Below are positions 37,375 to 45,533 of a stretch of DNA of 64,000 bases, piece by piece; the first letter of the stretch is position 1; every line of letters begins with the position of its first letter. The notes below the pieces were generated by a model that saw only the letters and a program-made list of their open reading frames with translations, was not told where the DNA came from and did not search any database. The DNA is taken from the NCBI GenBank assembly GCA_965267335.1, contig OZ253953.1, forward strand, positions 2,170,001 through 2,234,000, read 5' to 3'. The position numbers were made by a program, and so were the translations under genes. The stretch is from G965267335 sp965267335. Its GTDB lineage: Bacteria > Bacteroidota > Bacteroidia > Cytophagales > JAAEPT01.

Positions 37375-37934
37375 TATTCGTAAAGATTTTCAATTCTTTC
37401 CTCCAACTCTTCTTCTGATGGCTTTGTACCTATAGTATGTTTCATTGATATACGATTCTTTTTGTAACGCCTTACAGCAAGATAAAAGGAGATGAGTATA
37501 ATGAATTGTATAATGTTGACACCGGCAAATTCAAAACTATCCATCTGCCCGTTAAAGGTTATAACGATACCTGGACTACCTACAAATAGAGTGTCAAACC
37601 CGTGCCTTGTATAGGCAAAAAGATTGATGACATTAGGACAAACGACATAAAGTAATCCAAAACCACCAAAGGCAGGAGTCATGAGGCAAAGAAGTACTTT
37701 ATTAAATAGCAGCGCCTTTTTATGTCTCTTCAGAAGTAAATAGCCTGCCGTGAAGAATAGCACGGTAGCAACCGACCATATTACTATGGACCCAAAGCGT
37801 CCAATTTCCACAGTTTTTGGAAGTATATTTCCGGAGAGAATATAACCCACACATATTATTCCTACAAGACAACAAATGAACTGATAGGTTGCAAAAAACA
37901 TAAACCTGGGCTGTCTTGTGTACCTTTTATTCAT
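37374..37934 (-). CDS. Hypothetical membrane protein, second of three tandem paralogs
   Basis: 186 residues from the ATG at 37934 (MNKRYTRQPRFMFF); an upstream TTG at 37985 would overlap the preceding gene by 59 bp and is not favoured. About four membrane segments (FATYQFICCLVGIICVGYIL, IVIWSVATVLFFTAGYLLL, FAGVNIIQFIILISFYLAV) and the tail motif TIGTKPSEEELEERIENLYE. It starts 8 bp inside the end of the first paralog. Function unknown. Confidence 0.77.
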   Translation of the reverse strand: MNKRYTRQPRFMFFATYQFICCLVGIICVGYILSGNILPKTVEIGRFGSIVIWSVATVLFFTAGYLLLKRHKKALLFNKVLLCLMTPAFGGFGLLYVVCPNVINLFAYTRHGFDTLFVGSPGIVITFNGQMDSFEFAGVNIIQFIILISFYLAVRRYKKNRISMKHTIGTKPSEEELEERIENLYE

Positions 37935-38478
37935 AAAGCCTTTCAGATCTTTCTTTAATTTCCTCTTCTGATGGAGTATGGCCAATCTTATGTTTGTTTT
38001 GAGCCAGTACCTTCTGCTTATATTTCCTAATCGCCCTTGAAAAACCTATCAGCAACCCTAAGGTGATTGGATTGATCATTACTACAGTTATGCCACCACC
38101 TGAGCCTACATGCCATGCAAAAGTTCTTGTAAGCCCCGGAATAAATACTGCATCCCAGCCATTGAAAGAGTAGCCAATGTAGGCAAACGAAAAGTACTGA
38201 TTAGTATACAAAAAGCCACCAATTAGTATAATCGGTATCTGGGACCAAAGTAGTACCTTGTTAAATACTAGAGCAACTGGTCTACGCTTAATGAGTAAAT
38301 ATCCGCCTGCGATGGTAAGGCACATACCGGAGGAAAGAAAGAAATACTCTACGAATTTTGGCGCTGCAGAGAAGAGTCTTCCGCCTTGTGCGGAGACCAG
38401 TAGTGATACCAAACAAAGCAATGAACAGCCAAAGTGGTAGATGGCTATCACTAAAAACTTTGGTTGCTGCACTCTCAT
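37927..38478 (-). CDS. Hypothetical membrane protein, first of three tandem paralogs
   Basis: 183 residues. About four membrane segments, opening QPKFLVIAIYHFGCSLLC, which aligns by eye with QPRFMFFATYQFICCLVG of the next paralog, and the tail motif KIGHTPSEEEIKERSERLYE. The ATG lies 3 bp after the purB stop codon, so the trio is probably transcribed with purB. Function unknown; no link to purine synthesis is evident. Confidence 0.77.
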   Translation of the reverse strand: MRVQQPKFLVIAIYHFGCSLLCLVSLLVSAQGGRLFSAAPKFVEYFFLSSGMCLTIAGGYLLIKRRPVALVFNKVLLWSQIPIILIGGFLYTNQYFSFAYIGYSFNGWDAVFIPGLTRTFAWHVGSGGGITVVMINPITLGLLIGFSRAIRKYKQKVLAQNKHKIGHTPSEEEIKERSERLYE

Positions 38479-38481
38479 GCT

Positions 38482-39831
38482 TTAAAGCTTGATTCCTGTA
38501 TAGTTAAAAGGTGATATAGCCTTCAATTCCTCCTTTATGGCATCATTGACTTCAAGGGTATCGATAAAGGATTTGATGCTTGCTTCTGTGATCTCTTCAT
38601 TGGTCCTGGTCAACTCCTTAAGCGTTTCATAGGGCTTAGGATAACCTTCTCTGCGCAGAATGTTTTGAATAGCTTCAGCAACTACAGCCCAGTTGTCTTC
38701 CAGGTCCTTGTTGATTGCCGATTCATTCAATTGAACTTTAGAAAGACCCTTTAAAAGTGAGCGTAATGAAATTATAGTATGAGCTATAGGAACACCGATA
38801 AATCTAAGTACTGTTGAATCAGTCAAATCTCTTTGTAACCTTGATATAGGAAGCTTTTGAGATAAGTGTTCGAAACTGGCGTTAGCAATACCCAGGTTCC
38901 CTTCCGAGTTCTCGAAGTCAATAGGATTTACTTTGTGCGGCATAGCTGAAGAACCGACTTCACCTTCTTTAATTTTCTGCTTGAAGTAGCCCATGGAAAT
39001 ATACTGCCACATATCTCTATCAAGATCGATGAGGATGGTATTAATTCTTTTCAGTCCATCAAAAAGAGCTCCCAAGTTATCATAGTGCTCAATTTGTGTG
39101 GTGAACTGGCTTCTACTTAATCCTAGTCCTTTATCTACAAAGCTATTGGCAAAGCTGATCCAGTCTACTTCCGGATAAGACACCGCATGGGCATTTAGAT
39201 TACCTGTAGCTCCACCGAATTTGGCCGAATAGGGGATAGCATTCAATAATGCCAGTTGTATGTTGAGCCGCTCATAAAATACCATTAATTCCTTACCCAA
39301 GCGGGTAGGAGAGGCGGGTTGCCCATGCGTTTTGGCTAACATAGGTACATCTCTCCATTCGTCAGCAAGCTCCTTAATTCTGATGATTACTTCTTCGATT
39401 AGCGGCACATATTCCTTCTTGATGGCTTCTTGTAACAGCATCGGAACGGAGGTGTTGTTGATATCCTGGCTTGTAAGACCAAAGTGAATGAACTCCTGAT
39501 ATTTTTCAATGTCTAACTCTTCAAACCGAGCTTTAATAAAATACTCTACAGCTTTGACATCATGGTTTGTGGTTTTTTCGATCTCTTTAATTTTAAGAGC
39601 GTCATCAGTTGTAAAGTTTTCGTAGAGTTCTCTCAGTTTAGGATATAATGATTTGTTAAAATCTTTAAGCTGAGGAACGGGTAACTCACATAGGGCAATA
39701 AAGTATTCCACCTCAACACATACCCTGTAGCGCATGAGTCCGTACTCGGAGAAGTATTGAGCTAGACCGGTTACTTGTTTTCTATACCTTCCGTCAACCG
39801 GAGAAATTGCTGTGAGTTCGTTTAATTCCAT
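38482..39831 (-). CDS. purB: Adenylosuccinate lyase
   Basis: 449 residues, normal length. The N-terminus ELNELTAISPVDGRYR and the fumarase/aspartase superfamily signature SSAMPHKVNPIDFENSEGN are diagnostic. Other landmarks: KTTNHDVKAVEYF (conserved His region), FGLTSQDINNT, AKTHGQPASPTRLGKE with the conserved His, and the C-terminal EDNWAVVAEAIQNILRREG. It catalyses two steps: SAICAR to AICAR in de novo purine synthesis, and adenylosuccinate to AMP. Three membrane protein genes follow in the same direction with near-zero spacing. A TATCTTTG box lies 23 bp before the ATG. Confidence 0.97.
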   Translation of the reverse strand: MELNELTAISPVDGRYRKQVTGLAQYFSEYGLMRYRVCVEVEYFIALCELPVPQLKDFNKSLYPKLRELYENFTTDDALKIKEIEKTTNHDVKAVEYFIKARFEELDIEKYQEFIHFGLTSQDINNTSVPMLLQEAIKKEYVPLIEEVIIRIKELADEWRDVPMLAKTHGQPASPTRLGKELMVFYERLNIQLALLNAIPYSAKFGGATGNLNAHAVSYPEVDWISFANSFVDKGLGLSRSQFTTQIEHYDNLGALFDGLKRINTILIDLDRDMWQYISMGYFKQKIKEGEVGSSAMPHKVNPIDFENSEGNLGIANASFEHLSQKLPISRLQRDLTDSTVLRFIGVPIAHTIISLRSLLKGLSKVQLNESAINKDLEDNWAVVAEAIQNILRREGYPKPYETLKELTRTNEEITEASIKSFIDTLEVNDAIKEELKAISPFNYTGIKL

Positions 39832-39854
39832 TTTGCAAATATTAATTAAGGCTG

Positions 39855-39862
39855 CAAAGATA
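39855..39862 (-). promoter_or_regulatory. Bacteroidota -7 box (TATCTTTG) of purB
   Basis: Perfect TAnnTTTG on the minus strand, 23 bp before the purB ATG. A TTG lies about 24 bp further upstream, slightly longer than usual -33/-7 spacing. Confidence 0.5.
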
Positions 39863-40020
39863 TAGGTTTTACCAAAGCATGGTGGTCAATGTGGATAACA
39901 ATTGAAGCTTTCTTGAATTTTCTCTCGGTCTGAACCAAATTGGAAGAGATTTGTTTTTCAAAGAGAAATTGAAATCCCCGATGGAAATTTTCATTTTTGT
40001 CAGGTCAAATAAAAAAATCA

Positions 40021-41109
40021 ATGTCGGAAGAAATTTTACAACTCAAGGTTTCTGAAGTCCGAAAGGAAACCTCAGAGGCCATTACAATAGTTTTTGATCA
40101 ACCTGCTTCAGGTAAATTGGATTATAAGTCTGGTCAGTTTTTAACCCTTATCGTAGAGGTGAACGGAAAAGAAGAGCGGAGAGCTTATTCATTATGCTCG
40201 TCTCCTTATACTGACGAGCATCTGGCTGTTACAGTAAAACGGGTAGATAAAGGGTTGGTATCCAACTACCTCAATGAAAAAGTGAAGGCTGGAGATCAGA
40301 TCAAGCTATTGCCACCAATGGGTAATTTTGTTTTAGAGCCGAAAGCAGATGGACAAAGACATATAGTTCTATTTGGAGGAGGAAGTGGTATAACACCCTT
40401 GATTTCCATCTTGAAAACCACATTGAGCCAGGAAGCTGCCAGTATGGTGACTTTGATTTATGTGAACAGAGATGAGGATTCGATTATTTTCAAAGCCAGA
40501 CTGAAAGAGTTGCAAGGTCAATACGGTGATCGTTTGAGAATTCATCACTATCTGGATGAAGATAATATTCAAATGAAAAAAGGACTGCTTGGACTAAAGA
40601 AGAAGAGTGATGGTGGTTTTATCAATAAGGAAAAGTTGAGCGAAATCATGGACAAGCTTCATATGGATTCAGCGGATAAAGCAGAATATTATATCTGCGG
40701 CCCTCAGGGCATGATGGAAGTAGTGGAAACCACCTTGAAGGCAAGAAAAATTTCTAAAGAATTAATACACAAAGAAAGCTTTGTTAGTGAGCTTAACCCT
40801 GCCTTCCGAAAGGATAAGAAATCAGCTGGAGGGGCGGAGAAGATAGTGACCATTAAAATGCACGGTGATGAACACAAAATACCTGTAAAAGACGGTAATT
40901 TTATTTTGGAGTCAGCTATGGTTAAAGGAATCGATTTGCCTTTTTCATGCCAAAGTGGATTATGCACAGCTTGTATGGGTAAGTGTCTGTCCGGTGAAGT
41001 AAATATAGACGGACAACAAGCTCTTACAGAAGGACAGGTAGAGGAAGGCTTTGTGCTTACGTGCATTGGTCGTCCAATGACTGATGATGTTGTAATCGAA
41101 ATAGACTAA
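40021..41109 (+). CDS. PaaE-like flavodoxin/ferredoxin reductase with C-terminal 2Fe-2S domain
   Basis: 362 residues from the ATG at 40021 (MSEEILQLKV); a TTG 24 bp earlier is rejected. Order: FAD-binding domain (RRAYSLCSSP), NAD(P)-binding domain (VLFGGGSGITPLIS, YYICGPQGMME), then a plant-type ferredoxin domain with cluster ligands CQSGLCTAC and the later LTCIG. This is the arrangement of PaaE-type oxygenase reductases, which pass electrons from NAD(P)H to a partner oxygenase or desaturase. No paa genes are nearby, so the partner is unknown; Bacteroidota often carry a lone copy. It lies 9 bp before the M3 peptidase gene. Confidence 0.92.
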   Translation: MSEEILQLKVSEVRKETSEAITIVFDQPASGKLDYKSGQFLTLIVEVNGKEERRAYSLCSSPYTDEHLAVTVKRVDKGLVSNYLNEKVKAGDQIKLLPPMGNFVLEPKADGQRHIVLFGGGSGITPLISILKTTLSQEAASMVTLIYVNRDEDSIIFKARLKELQGQYGDRLRIHHYLDEDNIQMKKGLLGLKKKSDGGFINKEKLSEIMDKLHMDSADKAEYYICGPQGMMEVVETTLKARKISKELIHKESFVSELNPAFRKDKKSAGGAEKIVTIKMHGDEHKIPVKDGNFILESAMVKGIDLPFSCQSGLCTACMGKCLSGEVNIDGQQALTEGQVEEGFVLTCIGRPMTDDVVIEID

Positions 41110-41118
41110 ATATTACTG

Positions 41119-42840
41119 ATGGCCTTAGCAAATCTTGAAATTCCGACTAGACCTAAAAGGGTGTTTTTACCGGAGGACTTTGTTATAAGTACCTGGGAAG
41201 CGTTAGAACCTTTCTTTGAAGATTTATTAGAGAGGGAAATCAGCTCTGGCGCTGACTTGTTGAATTGGTTCAAAGATAAGAGCGAATTGGAAGCAATCTT
41301 ATCAGAAGAAGGAGGCTGGAGGTATATTAAGATGACTTGTGATACGACAGATAAAGAAGCTTCGGAAAGGTATCAGTTTTTTGTTTCCCAAATACAGCCC
41401 AAAGTACAACCATATTCTGATAAGCTGAACAAAAAGGCCTTGGCTTCAGAATTTCTTACAGATTTGGAAGAAGACGGTATTGATATCATGGTTCGTGATA
41501 TGAAAACCTCGGTTGAGCTTTTTCGGGAGGAGAACATTCCACTGTTCGTTGAGATCCGAAGTGAATCCCAAAAGTTCGGGGCTATTTCAGGAGCAATGAC
41601 CGTTGAGGTAGACGGCAAAGAACTGACCTTGCAACAAGCTTCGGTTTACCTCAAGGATTCGGATAGAAGTAAAAGAGAGGAAGTCTATAGAAAAGTTTCA
41701 GAGAGAAGGTATCAGGATAATGAAAAGCTTGATGATCTTTTTAGTAAGTTGATAGAACTGCGTCATAAGGTAGCCACAAATGCGGGTTTCAAGAATTTCA
41801 GGGACTATATGTTTAAGTCACTCGGGCGATTTGACTACACACCTCAGGACTGTTTTGATTTTCATTCAGCGGTCGAGCAAAAGGTTGTACCCGTTCTTAA
41901 TTCTTTAGCTAAGGAGAGAAAACAAAAACTGGGTGTAGAACTGAAGCCCTGGGATTTGTCGGTAGATGCGGATGGCAACAAACCTCTGAAGCCTTTCCAA
42001 ACAGGAGGGGAGCTGATTAATAAATCTATAGAGTGCTTTAACAGACTTGATCCATTTCTTGGAGAAAGGCTCGCGATAATGAAAGAGATGGGCCACCTTG
42101 ATTTGGAATCACGAATAGGTAAGGCACCGGGTGGATATAATTATCCACTTATGGAGATTGGTGTCCCATTCATATTTATGAACTCTTCAGGCCAGCACAG
42201 AGATCTTGTTACAATGGTACATGAAGGAGGTCATGCAGTGCATTCATTCGTTACCAGAGATTTACTACTGACGTCATTTAAGCACACACCTTCAGAGGTC
42301 GCTGAATTGGCATCAATGTCAATGGAACTGCTTAGTATGGACCACTGGGATGTGTTTTTTGAGAATGAAGAAGATCTGAAAAGAGCCAAGAAGGAACATC
42401 TTGAGCAAATAATTGAAACTTTACCCTGGGTAGCAACCATTGATAAATTTCAACATTGGATTTATGAGAATCCTAATCATACGAAGGAAGATCGCAAAAG
42501 TGCCTGGAATGATATTTTTGATACATTCAGAGCATCAGAGATAAATTGGGATGGATTGCAAATATATAAGGACTTTGTTTGGCAGAAGCAGCTTCACCTT
42601 TTCGAAGTGCCATTTTACTATATCGAATATGCGATCGCCCAATTAGGAGCCATAGCCGTTTGGAAGAACTTTAAGGAGAACAAGAAAGAGGGACTTTCCA
42701 GGTATATGGATGCACTACGTTTGGGTTATACAAAAAGCATTAAGGAGGTTTATGAAACAGCAGGGGTCAGATTTGACTTTTCAGCGGGCTATATAAGCGA
42801 GCTTATTGAATTTGTTAAAACTGAATTGAATAGCTTATAA
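41119..42840 (+). CDS. M3 family oligoendopeptidase
   Basis: 573 residues, no signal peptide, so cytoplasmic. Zinc motif HEGGH (His368, Glu369, His372) in the context VTMVHEGGHAVHSF, with the downstream Glu helix SEVAELASMSMELL supplying the third ligand, and FNRLDPFLGERL and APGGYNYPLMEIG upstream. This matches the oligoendopeptidase F-like branch of M3 enzymes, which degrade short peptides in the cytoplasm. It follows the reductase gene by 9 bp, probably in one transcript. The stop codon is one base from the 145-bp inverted-repeat element, which may terminate this transcript. Confidence 0.93.
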   Translation: MALANLEIPTRPKRVFLPEDFVISTWEALEPFFEDLLEREISSGADLLNWFKDKSELEAILSEEGGWRYIKMTCDTTDKEASERYQFFVSQIQPKVQPYSDKLNKKALASEFLTDLEEDGIDIMVRDMKTSVELFREENIPLFVEIRSESQKFGAISGAMTVEVDGKELTLQQASVYLKDSDRSKREEVYRKVSERRYQDNEKLDDLFSKLIELRHKVATNAGFKNFRDYMFKSLGRFDYTPQDCFDFHSAVEQKVVPVLNSLAKERKQKLGVELKPWDLSVDADGNKPLKPFQTGGELINKSIECFNRLDPFLGERLAIMKEMGHLDLESRIGKAPGGYNYPLMEIGVPFIFMNSSGQHRDLVTMVHEGGHAVHSFVTRDLLLTSFKHTPSEVAELASMSMELLSMDHWDVFFENEEDLKRAKKEHLEQIIETLPWVATIDKFQHWIYENPNHTKEDRKSAWNDIFDTFRASEINWDGLQIYKDFVWQKQLHLFEVPFYYIEYAIAQLGAIAVWKNFKENKKEGLSRYMDALRLGYTKSIKEVYETAGVRFDFSAGYISELIEFVKTELNSL

Positions 42841-42841
42841 A

Positions 42842-42986
42842 AAAGGGGCTGTCTCAAAACTCAAAAAGAATACTGTCATTGCGAATGGAGCTTCGCGGAA
42901 TGTGGCAATCTGTCGAAATTTGTAGCTTTCAATTCTTACAGATCGCTTCGTTTCCTCGCGATGACGACTTTTGAGACAGCCCCTTT
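42842..42986. repeat. MITE/REP-like element with perfect 18-bp terminal inverted repeats
   Basis: Left end AAAGGGGCTGTCTCAAAA (42842-42859), right end TTTTGAGACAGCCCCTTT (42969-42986), exact reverse complements. The interior has a second, imperfect dyad: TGTCATTGCGA...GGCAATCTGTC against ACAGATCGCTT...TCGCGATGACG, a sequence type (CATTGCGA/GCAATCTGT) seen as interspersed repeats in several bacterial groups. The element has no ORF. It fills the space between convergent genes and could fold as a long hairpin terminator for both strands. Confidence 0.85.
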
Positions 42987-43015
42987 AGTTTGATTATATT
43001 TTGCGGTCCTTTTAA

Positions 43016-43735
43016 TTACTGAACAGCAGCGCTATCTACCTTTTGTTGAACTGAGTCCATTTTAGCTTCAAACTTCTCTAATTCTTTTTCATACTCTGCT
43101 ACAATTTCGTGAGGTAGCAGACTTTTTTCCTCCTGAAAATAGGTTTGTATTGGAGTGTATGTTTTTCCCATTTCTTTTAGGGAAGCGGCATATGCTGCTA
43201 TATAAGCATTGTAAAGGTCTATTCTCATGCTGAAGTCTCCTCTTAGTTGAGGCAGGACTTCTCTATCAAGATGAAGTATGGTATCCATTAATTCTGCCGC
43301 TAAAGGCTGTCCGTCCATGCCTTCCGTCTCAGAACTGAATCTAAAAACAGAGGTAATGAATTCTGTTACTTTTTGATCGATTTCGTCAATCTTGTTTGTA
43401 TCGGGGATGGAAAGCATATCGTAACTCATACCTCTAACAGCTTCCAATCCAGCCTGAAGGTCTTCAAGAGTAGCTGGGTTGTGTTTAGCATTGTACGATA
43501 TTTCAAGTAGCAACCTTTCAATGCTGGCGTACTTGGTACTGTCCGATTGCTCTAACAGCTTCCAGTATGCTTCTCCAACATCTTTTAAGCTATCAATTCG
43601 GTCGATTACTTCGTCTGTTGCTGTAAGTACAGGCGTTTCAGGTTCAGGGTTTTCAGGTTCTTTTTCCTTGCCGTCTCCGCATGAATTGAGGGAGATGGTG
43701 GCAGAGGCGAGGAATAGGTATAGTAGCTTTTTCAT
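43016..43735 (-). CDS. Hypothetical lipoprotein, helical
   Basis: 239 residues. Lipobox LNSC (Cys about 19), then an acidic Pro/Glu linker (EKEPENPEPETP). The remainder is predicted mostly helical with many Glu, Lys and Leu, ending in a coiled-coil-like tail (EYEKELEKFEAKMDSVQQ). No domain recognised. It is convergent with the M3 peptidase gene, with the inverted-repeat element between them, and divergent from a membrane protein gene. Confidence 0.75.
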   Translation of the reverse strand: MKKLLYLFLASATISLNSCGDGKEKEPENPEPETPVLTATDEVIDRIDSLKDVGEAYWKLLEQSDSTKYASIERLLLEISYNAKHNPATLEDLQAGLEAVRGMSYDMLSIPDTNKIDEIDQKVTEFITSVFRFSSETEGMDGQPLAAELMDTILHLDREVLPQLRGDFSMRIDLYNAYIAAYAASLKEMGKTYTPIQTYFQEEKSLLPHEIVAEYEKELEKFEAKMDSVQQKVDSAAVQ

Positions 43736-43830
43736 GTTGATTTATTTTTAGTACGGTGATATAAAACTATTATTTTTTGTCATAATAATGCAAGTTCAGG
43801 AAAAAGTTACCAAAATGCGTAATTTTGAGT

Positions 43831-44379
43831 ATGATTTGGCGCCCCGGCAACATAAAAAACCTAGATTATTTTCATAAACGGTTAAGTACTTATTACTTTA
43901 TTCTTGTGGGTATTCCCATATTAGCTTTGTTCGTTGGAATGATGTACGTATATACTGACTACAATCATTTAACATGGGGTGGCGAGCAAAATAAATTGAT
44001 GCAGAAGTATAAAAATTGGGTGGCTATATTGAGTCTTTCGGAGGCTGTGTCAATATTTATTCTGATGAAATGGTATTGGGGTAAGTTAAAAGTAATTCGG
44101 GTGTATAAGGATTTTGGTGAAAGGCTCGAGAGGTATTATAAGTTGAACGTTCGTTATTATCTGATCATGTCAGTATTGGCGTTACCATTGATACCAATTT
44201 ACATACATACTCAGTTTCTGTTTTTCGCTGGAATGTATTGTATTATTATATTTATGGTGATGGCCATGGAGCGACCAAGTACTTTTAGAACAATGAAGAA
44301 CTTGAGGCTCAATCATGAAGAGAGACAGATTGTCAGAGATGGAGGAAAGGTACCTACATCTGAAAATAAACAACTATGA
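43831..44379 (+). CDS. Hypothetical membrane protein with four predicted segments
   Basis: 182 residues from ATG 43831. Hydrophobic segments: YYFILVGIPILALFVGMMYVY, WVAILSLSEAVSIFILMKWYW, YYLIMSVLALPLIPIYI and FLFFAGMYCIIIFMVMAM, in two pairs separated by a basic loop. No family recognised. A perfect TAATTTTG box (43820-43827) ends only 3 bp before the ATG; an upstream TTG in frame lies inside that box and is not used. It stands 83 bp before the PorV-like gene in the same direction; whether the genes share a transcript is unclear. Confidence 0.72.
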   Translation: MIWRPGNIKNLDYFHKRLSTYYFILVGIPILALFVGMMYVYTDYNHLTWGGEQNKLMQKYKNWVAILSLSEAVSIFILMKWYWGKLKVIRVYKDFGERLERYYKLNVRYYLIMSVLALPLIPIYIHTQFLFFAGMYCIIIFMVMAMERPSTFRTMKNLRLNHEERQIVRDGGKVPTSENKQL

Positions 44380-44462
44380 ATTGCCGTTAGTAGAAATGGT
44401 TCTAATCATCCAGTAAACAATTAATTGTAATAGATAACGTTATTGAATAGCAAACAACTTCA

Positions 44463-45533
44463 ATGATCTACCGGATTTTAATTATTTTTCTTATTTCAAC
44501 ACCTGGACTGGTGCTGGGACAGATCAGTGCCCCTAAGTACAGTAATGAATTCCTGGCCATCGGAGTTGGTGCAAGGTCAATGGCAATGTCGAATGCCCAG
44601 GTCGCTTCTGTTTCTGATGTTACGTCCGGTTATTGGAATCCCGCAGGATTATTGAAAATAGAGGATAAGTATGAAGTAGGCCTGATGCATGCAGAATATT
44701 TTGCAGGGATCGCCAAATACGATTATGCTGGTTTTTCAGCTCGAATAGATACAAATAGTGTTATTGCCGCATCACTTATCCGATTTGGGATTGACGATAT
44801 TCCAGATACCAGGTTTTTATTTGACGCAAACGGTGCCTTGAACTATGATAATGTGACATTTTTCAGTGCATCGGATTACGCTTTCCTTTTGAGTTATGCA
44901 AGAAAGAGCGCACTCATACCCGGACTAAGGTTAGGAGGTAATTTTAAAATTGTATATCGAAATATTGGTGTATTTGCCAATGCCTGGGGATTTGGCCTTG
45001 ATGGGGGAGCTCAGTTTGAAAGAAACGGGTGGCAGCTAGGAGCACTTTTGCGAGATGGGACCGGGACTTTCAATGCCTGGACCATCAATTCAGACCTTCT
45101 GGAAGATGTTTTTGTTCAAACTGGGAATGAAATTCCGACAAATTCTGTTGAAGTAACATTGCCGAGGTTAATTATTGGAGGGGCTCGATCGTTTCAGTTT
45201 TCTGAAAAGTTTGGATTGCTGGCAGCAATGGATATGGACTTCACATTTGATGGTAAGCGAAATACCTTGATAAAAAGTGGTTTTGCATCCATTGATCCGC
45301 ATTTGGGTATTGAAGCTGATTATAAGAAAATAGTTTATTTACGCTTTGGGTTGGGAAACATTCAGGAGTTAAAGGATTTTGATGGCTCTACATCTACCTC
45401 TGTACAACCAAATTTTGGCCTGGGCGTTAAAATAAAAACAGTTACTATCGATTATGCATTAACCGATGTCGGAGATGTTTCAGAAGCACTATTTTCAAAT
45501 GTGTTTTCTGTAAAGTTTGGCATCAATAAATAA
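44463..45533 (+). CDS. PorV/PorQ-family outer-membrane protein (PorV2-like)
   Basis: 356 residues. Signal peptide ending at LVLGQ, then the PorV/LptO family start: KYSNEFLAIGVGARSMAMSNAQVA, SDVTSGYWNPAGL and LMHAEYFAGI. The rest alternates barrel strands to the C-terminus KFGINK. In P. gingivalis PorV (LptO) is an outer-membrane shuttle that carries T9SS substrates to the PorU sortase. Here the gene overlaps the following C25-domain gene by one base (TAATG), strongly implying a functional pair. The pair matches what are usually called PorV2 and PorU2 in Cytophagales-type genomes, an assignment from memory and not checked. Confidence 0.87.
   Translation: MIYRILIIFLISTPGLVLGQISAPKYSNEFLAIGVGARSMAMSNAQVASVSDVTSGYWNPAGLLKIEDKYEVGLMHAEYFAGIAKYDYAGFSARIDTNSVIAASLIRFGIDDIPDTRFLFDANGALNYDNVTFFSASDYAFLLSYARKSALIPGLRLGGNFKIVYRNIGVFANAWGFGLDGGAQFERNGWQLGALLRDGTGTFNAWTINSDLLEDVFVQTGNEIPTNSVEVTLPRLIIGGARSFQFSEKFGLLAAMDMDFTFDGKRNTLIKSGFASIDPHLGIEADYKKIVYLRFGLGNIQELKDFDGSTSTSVQPNFGLGVKIKTVTIDYALTDVGDVSEALFSNVFSVKFGINK

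Noticed and set aside
39997..40020. TTG start for the reductase gene
   Set aside because: The ATG at 40021 begins the standard N-terminus of the family; the added residues are not supported.
42900..42985. tRNA or small structured RNA in the palindromic region
   Set aside because: The folding potential is explained by the terminal and internal inverted repeats; no cloverleaf, anticodon arm or CCA-type end is visible.
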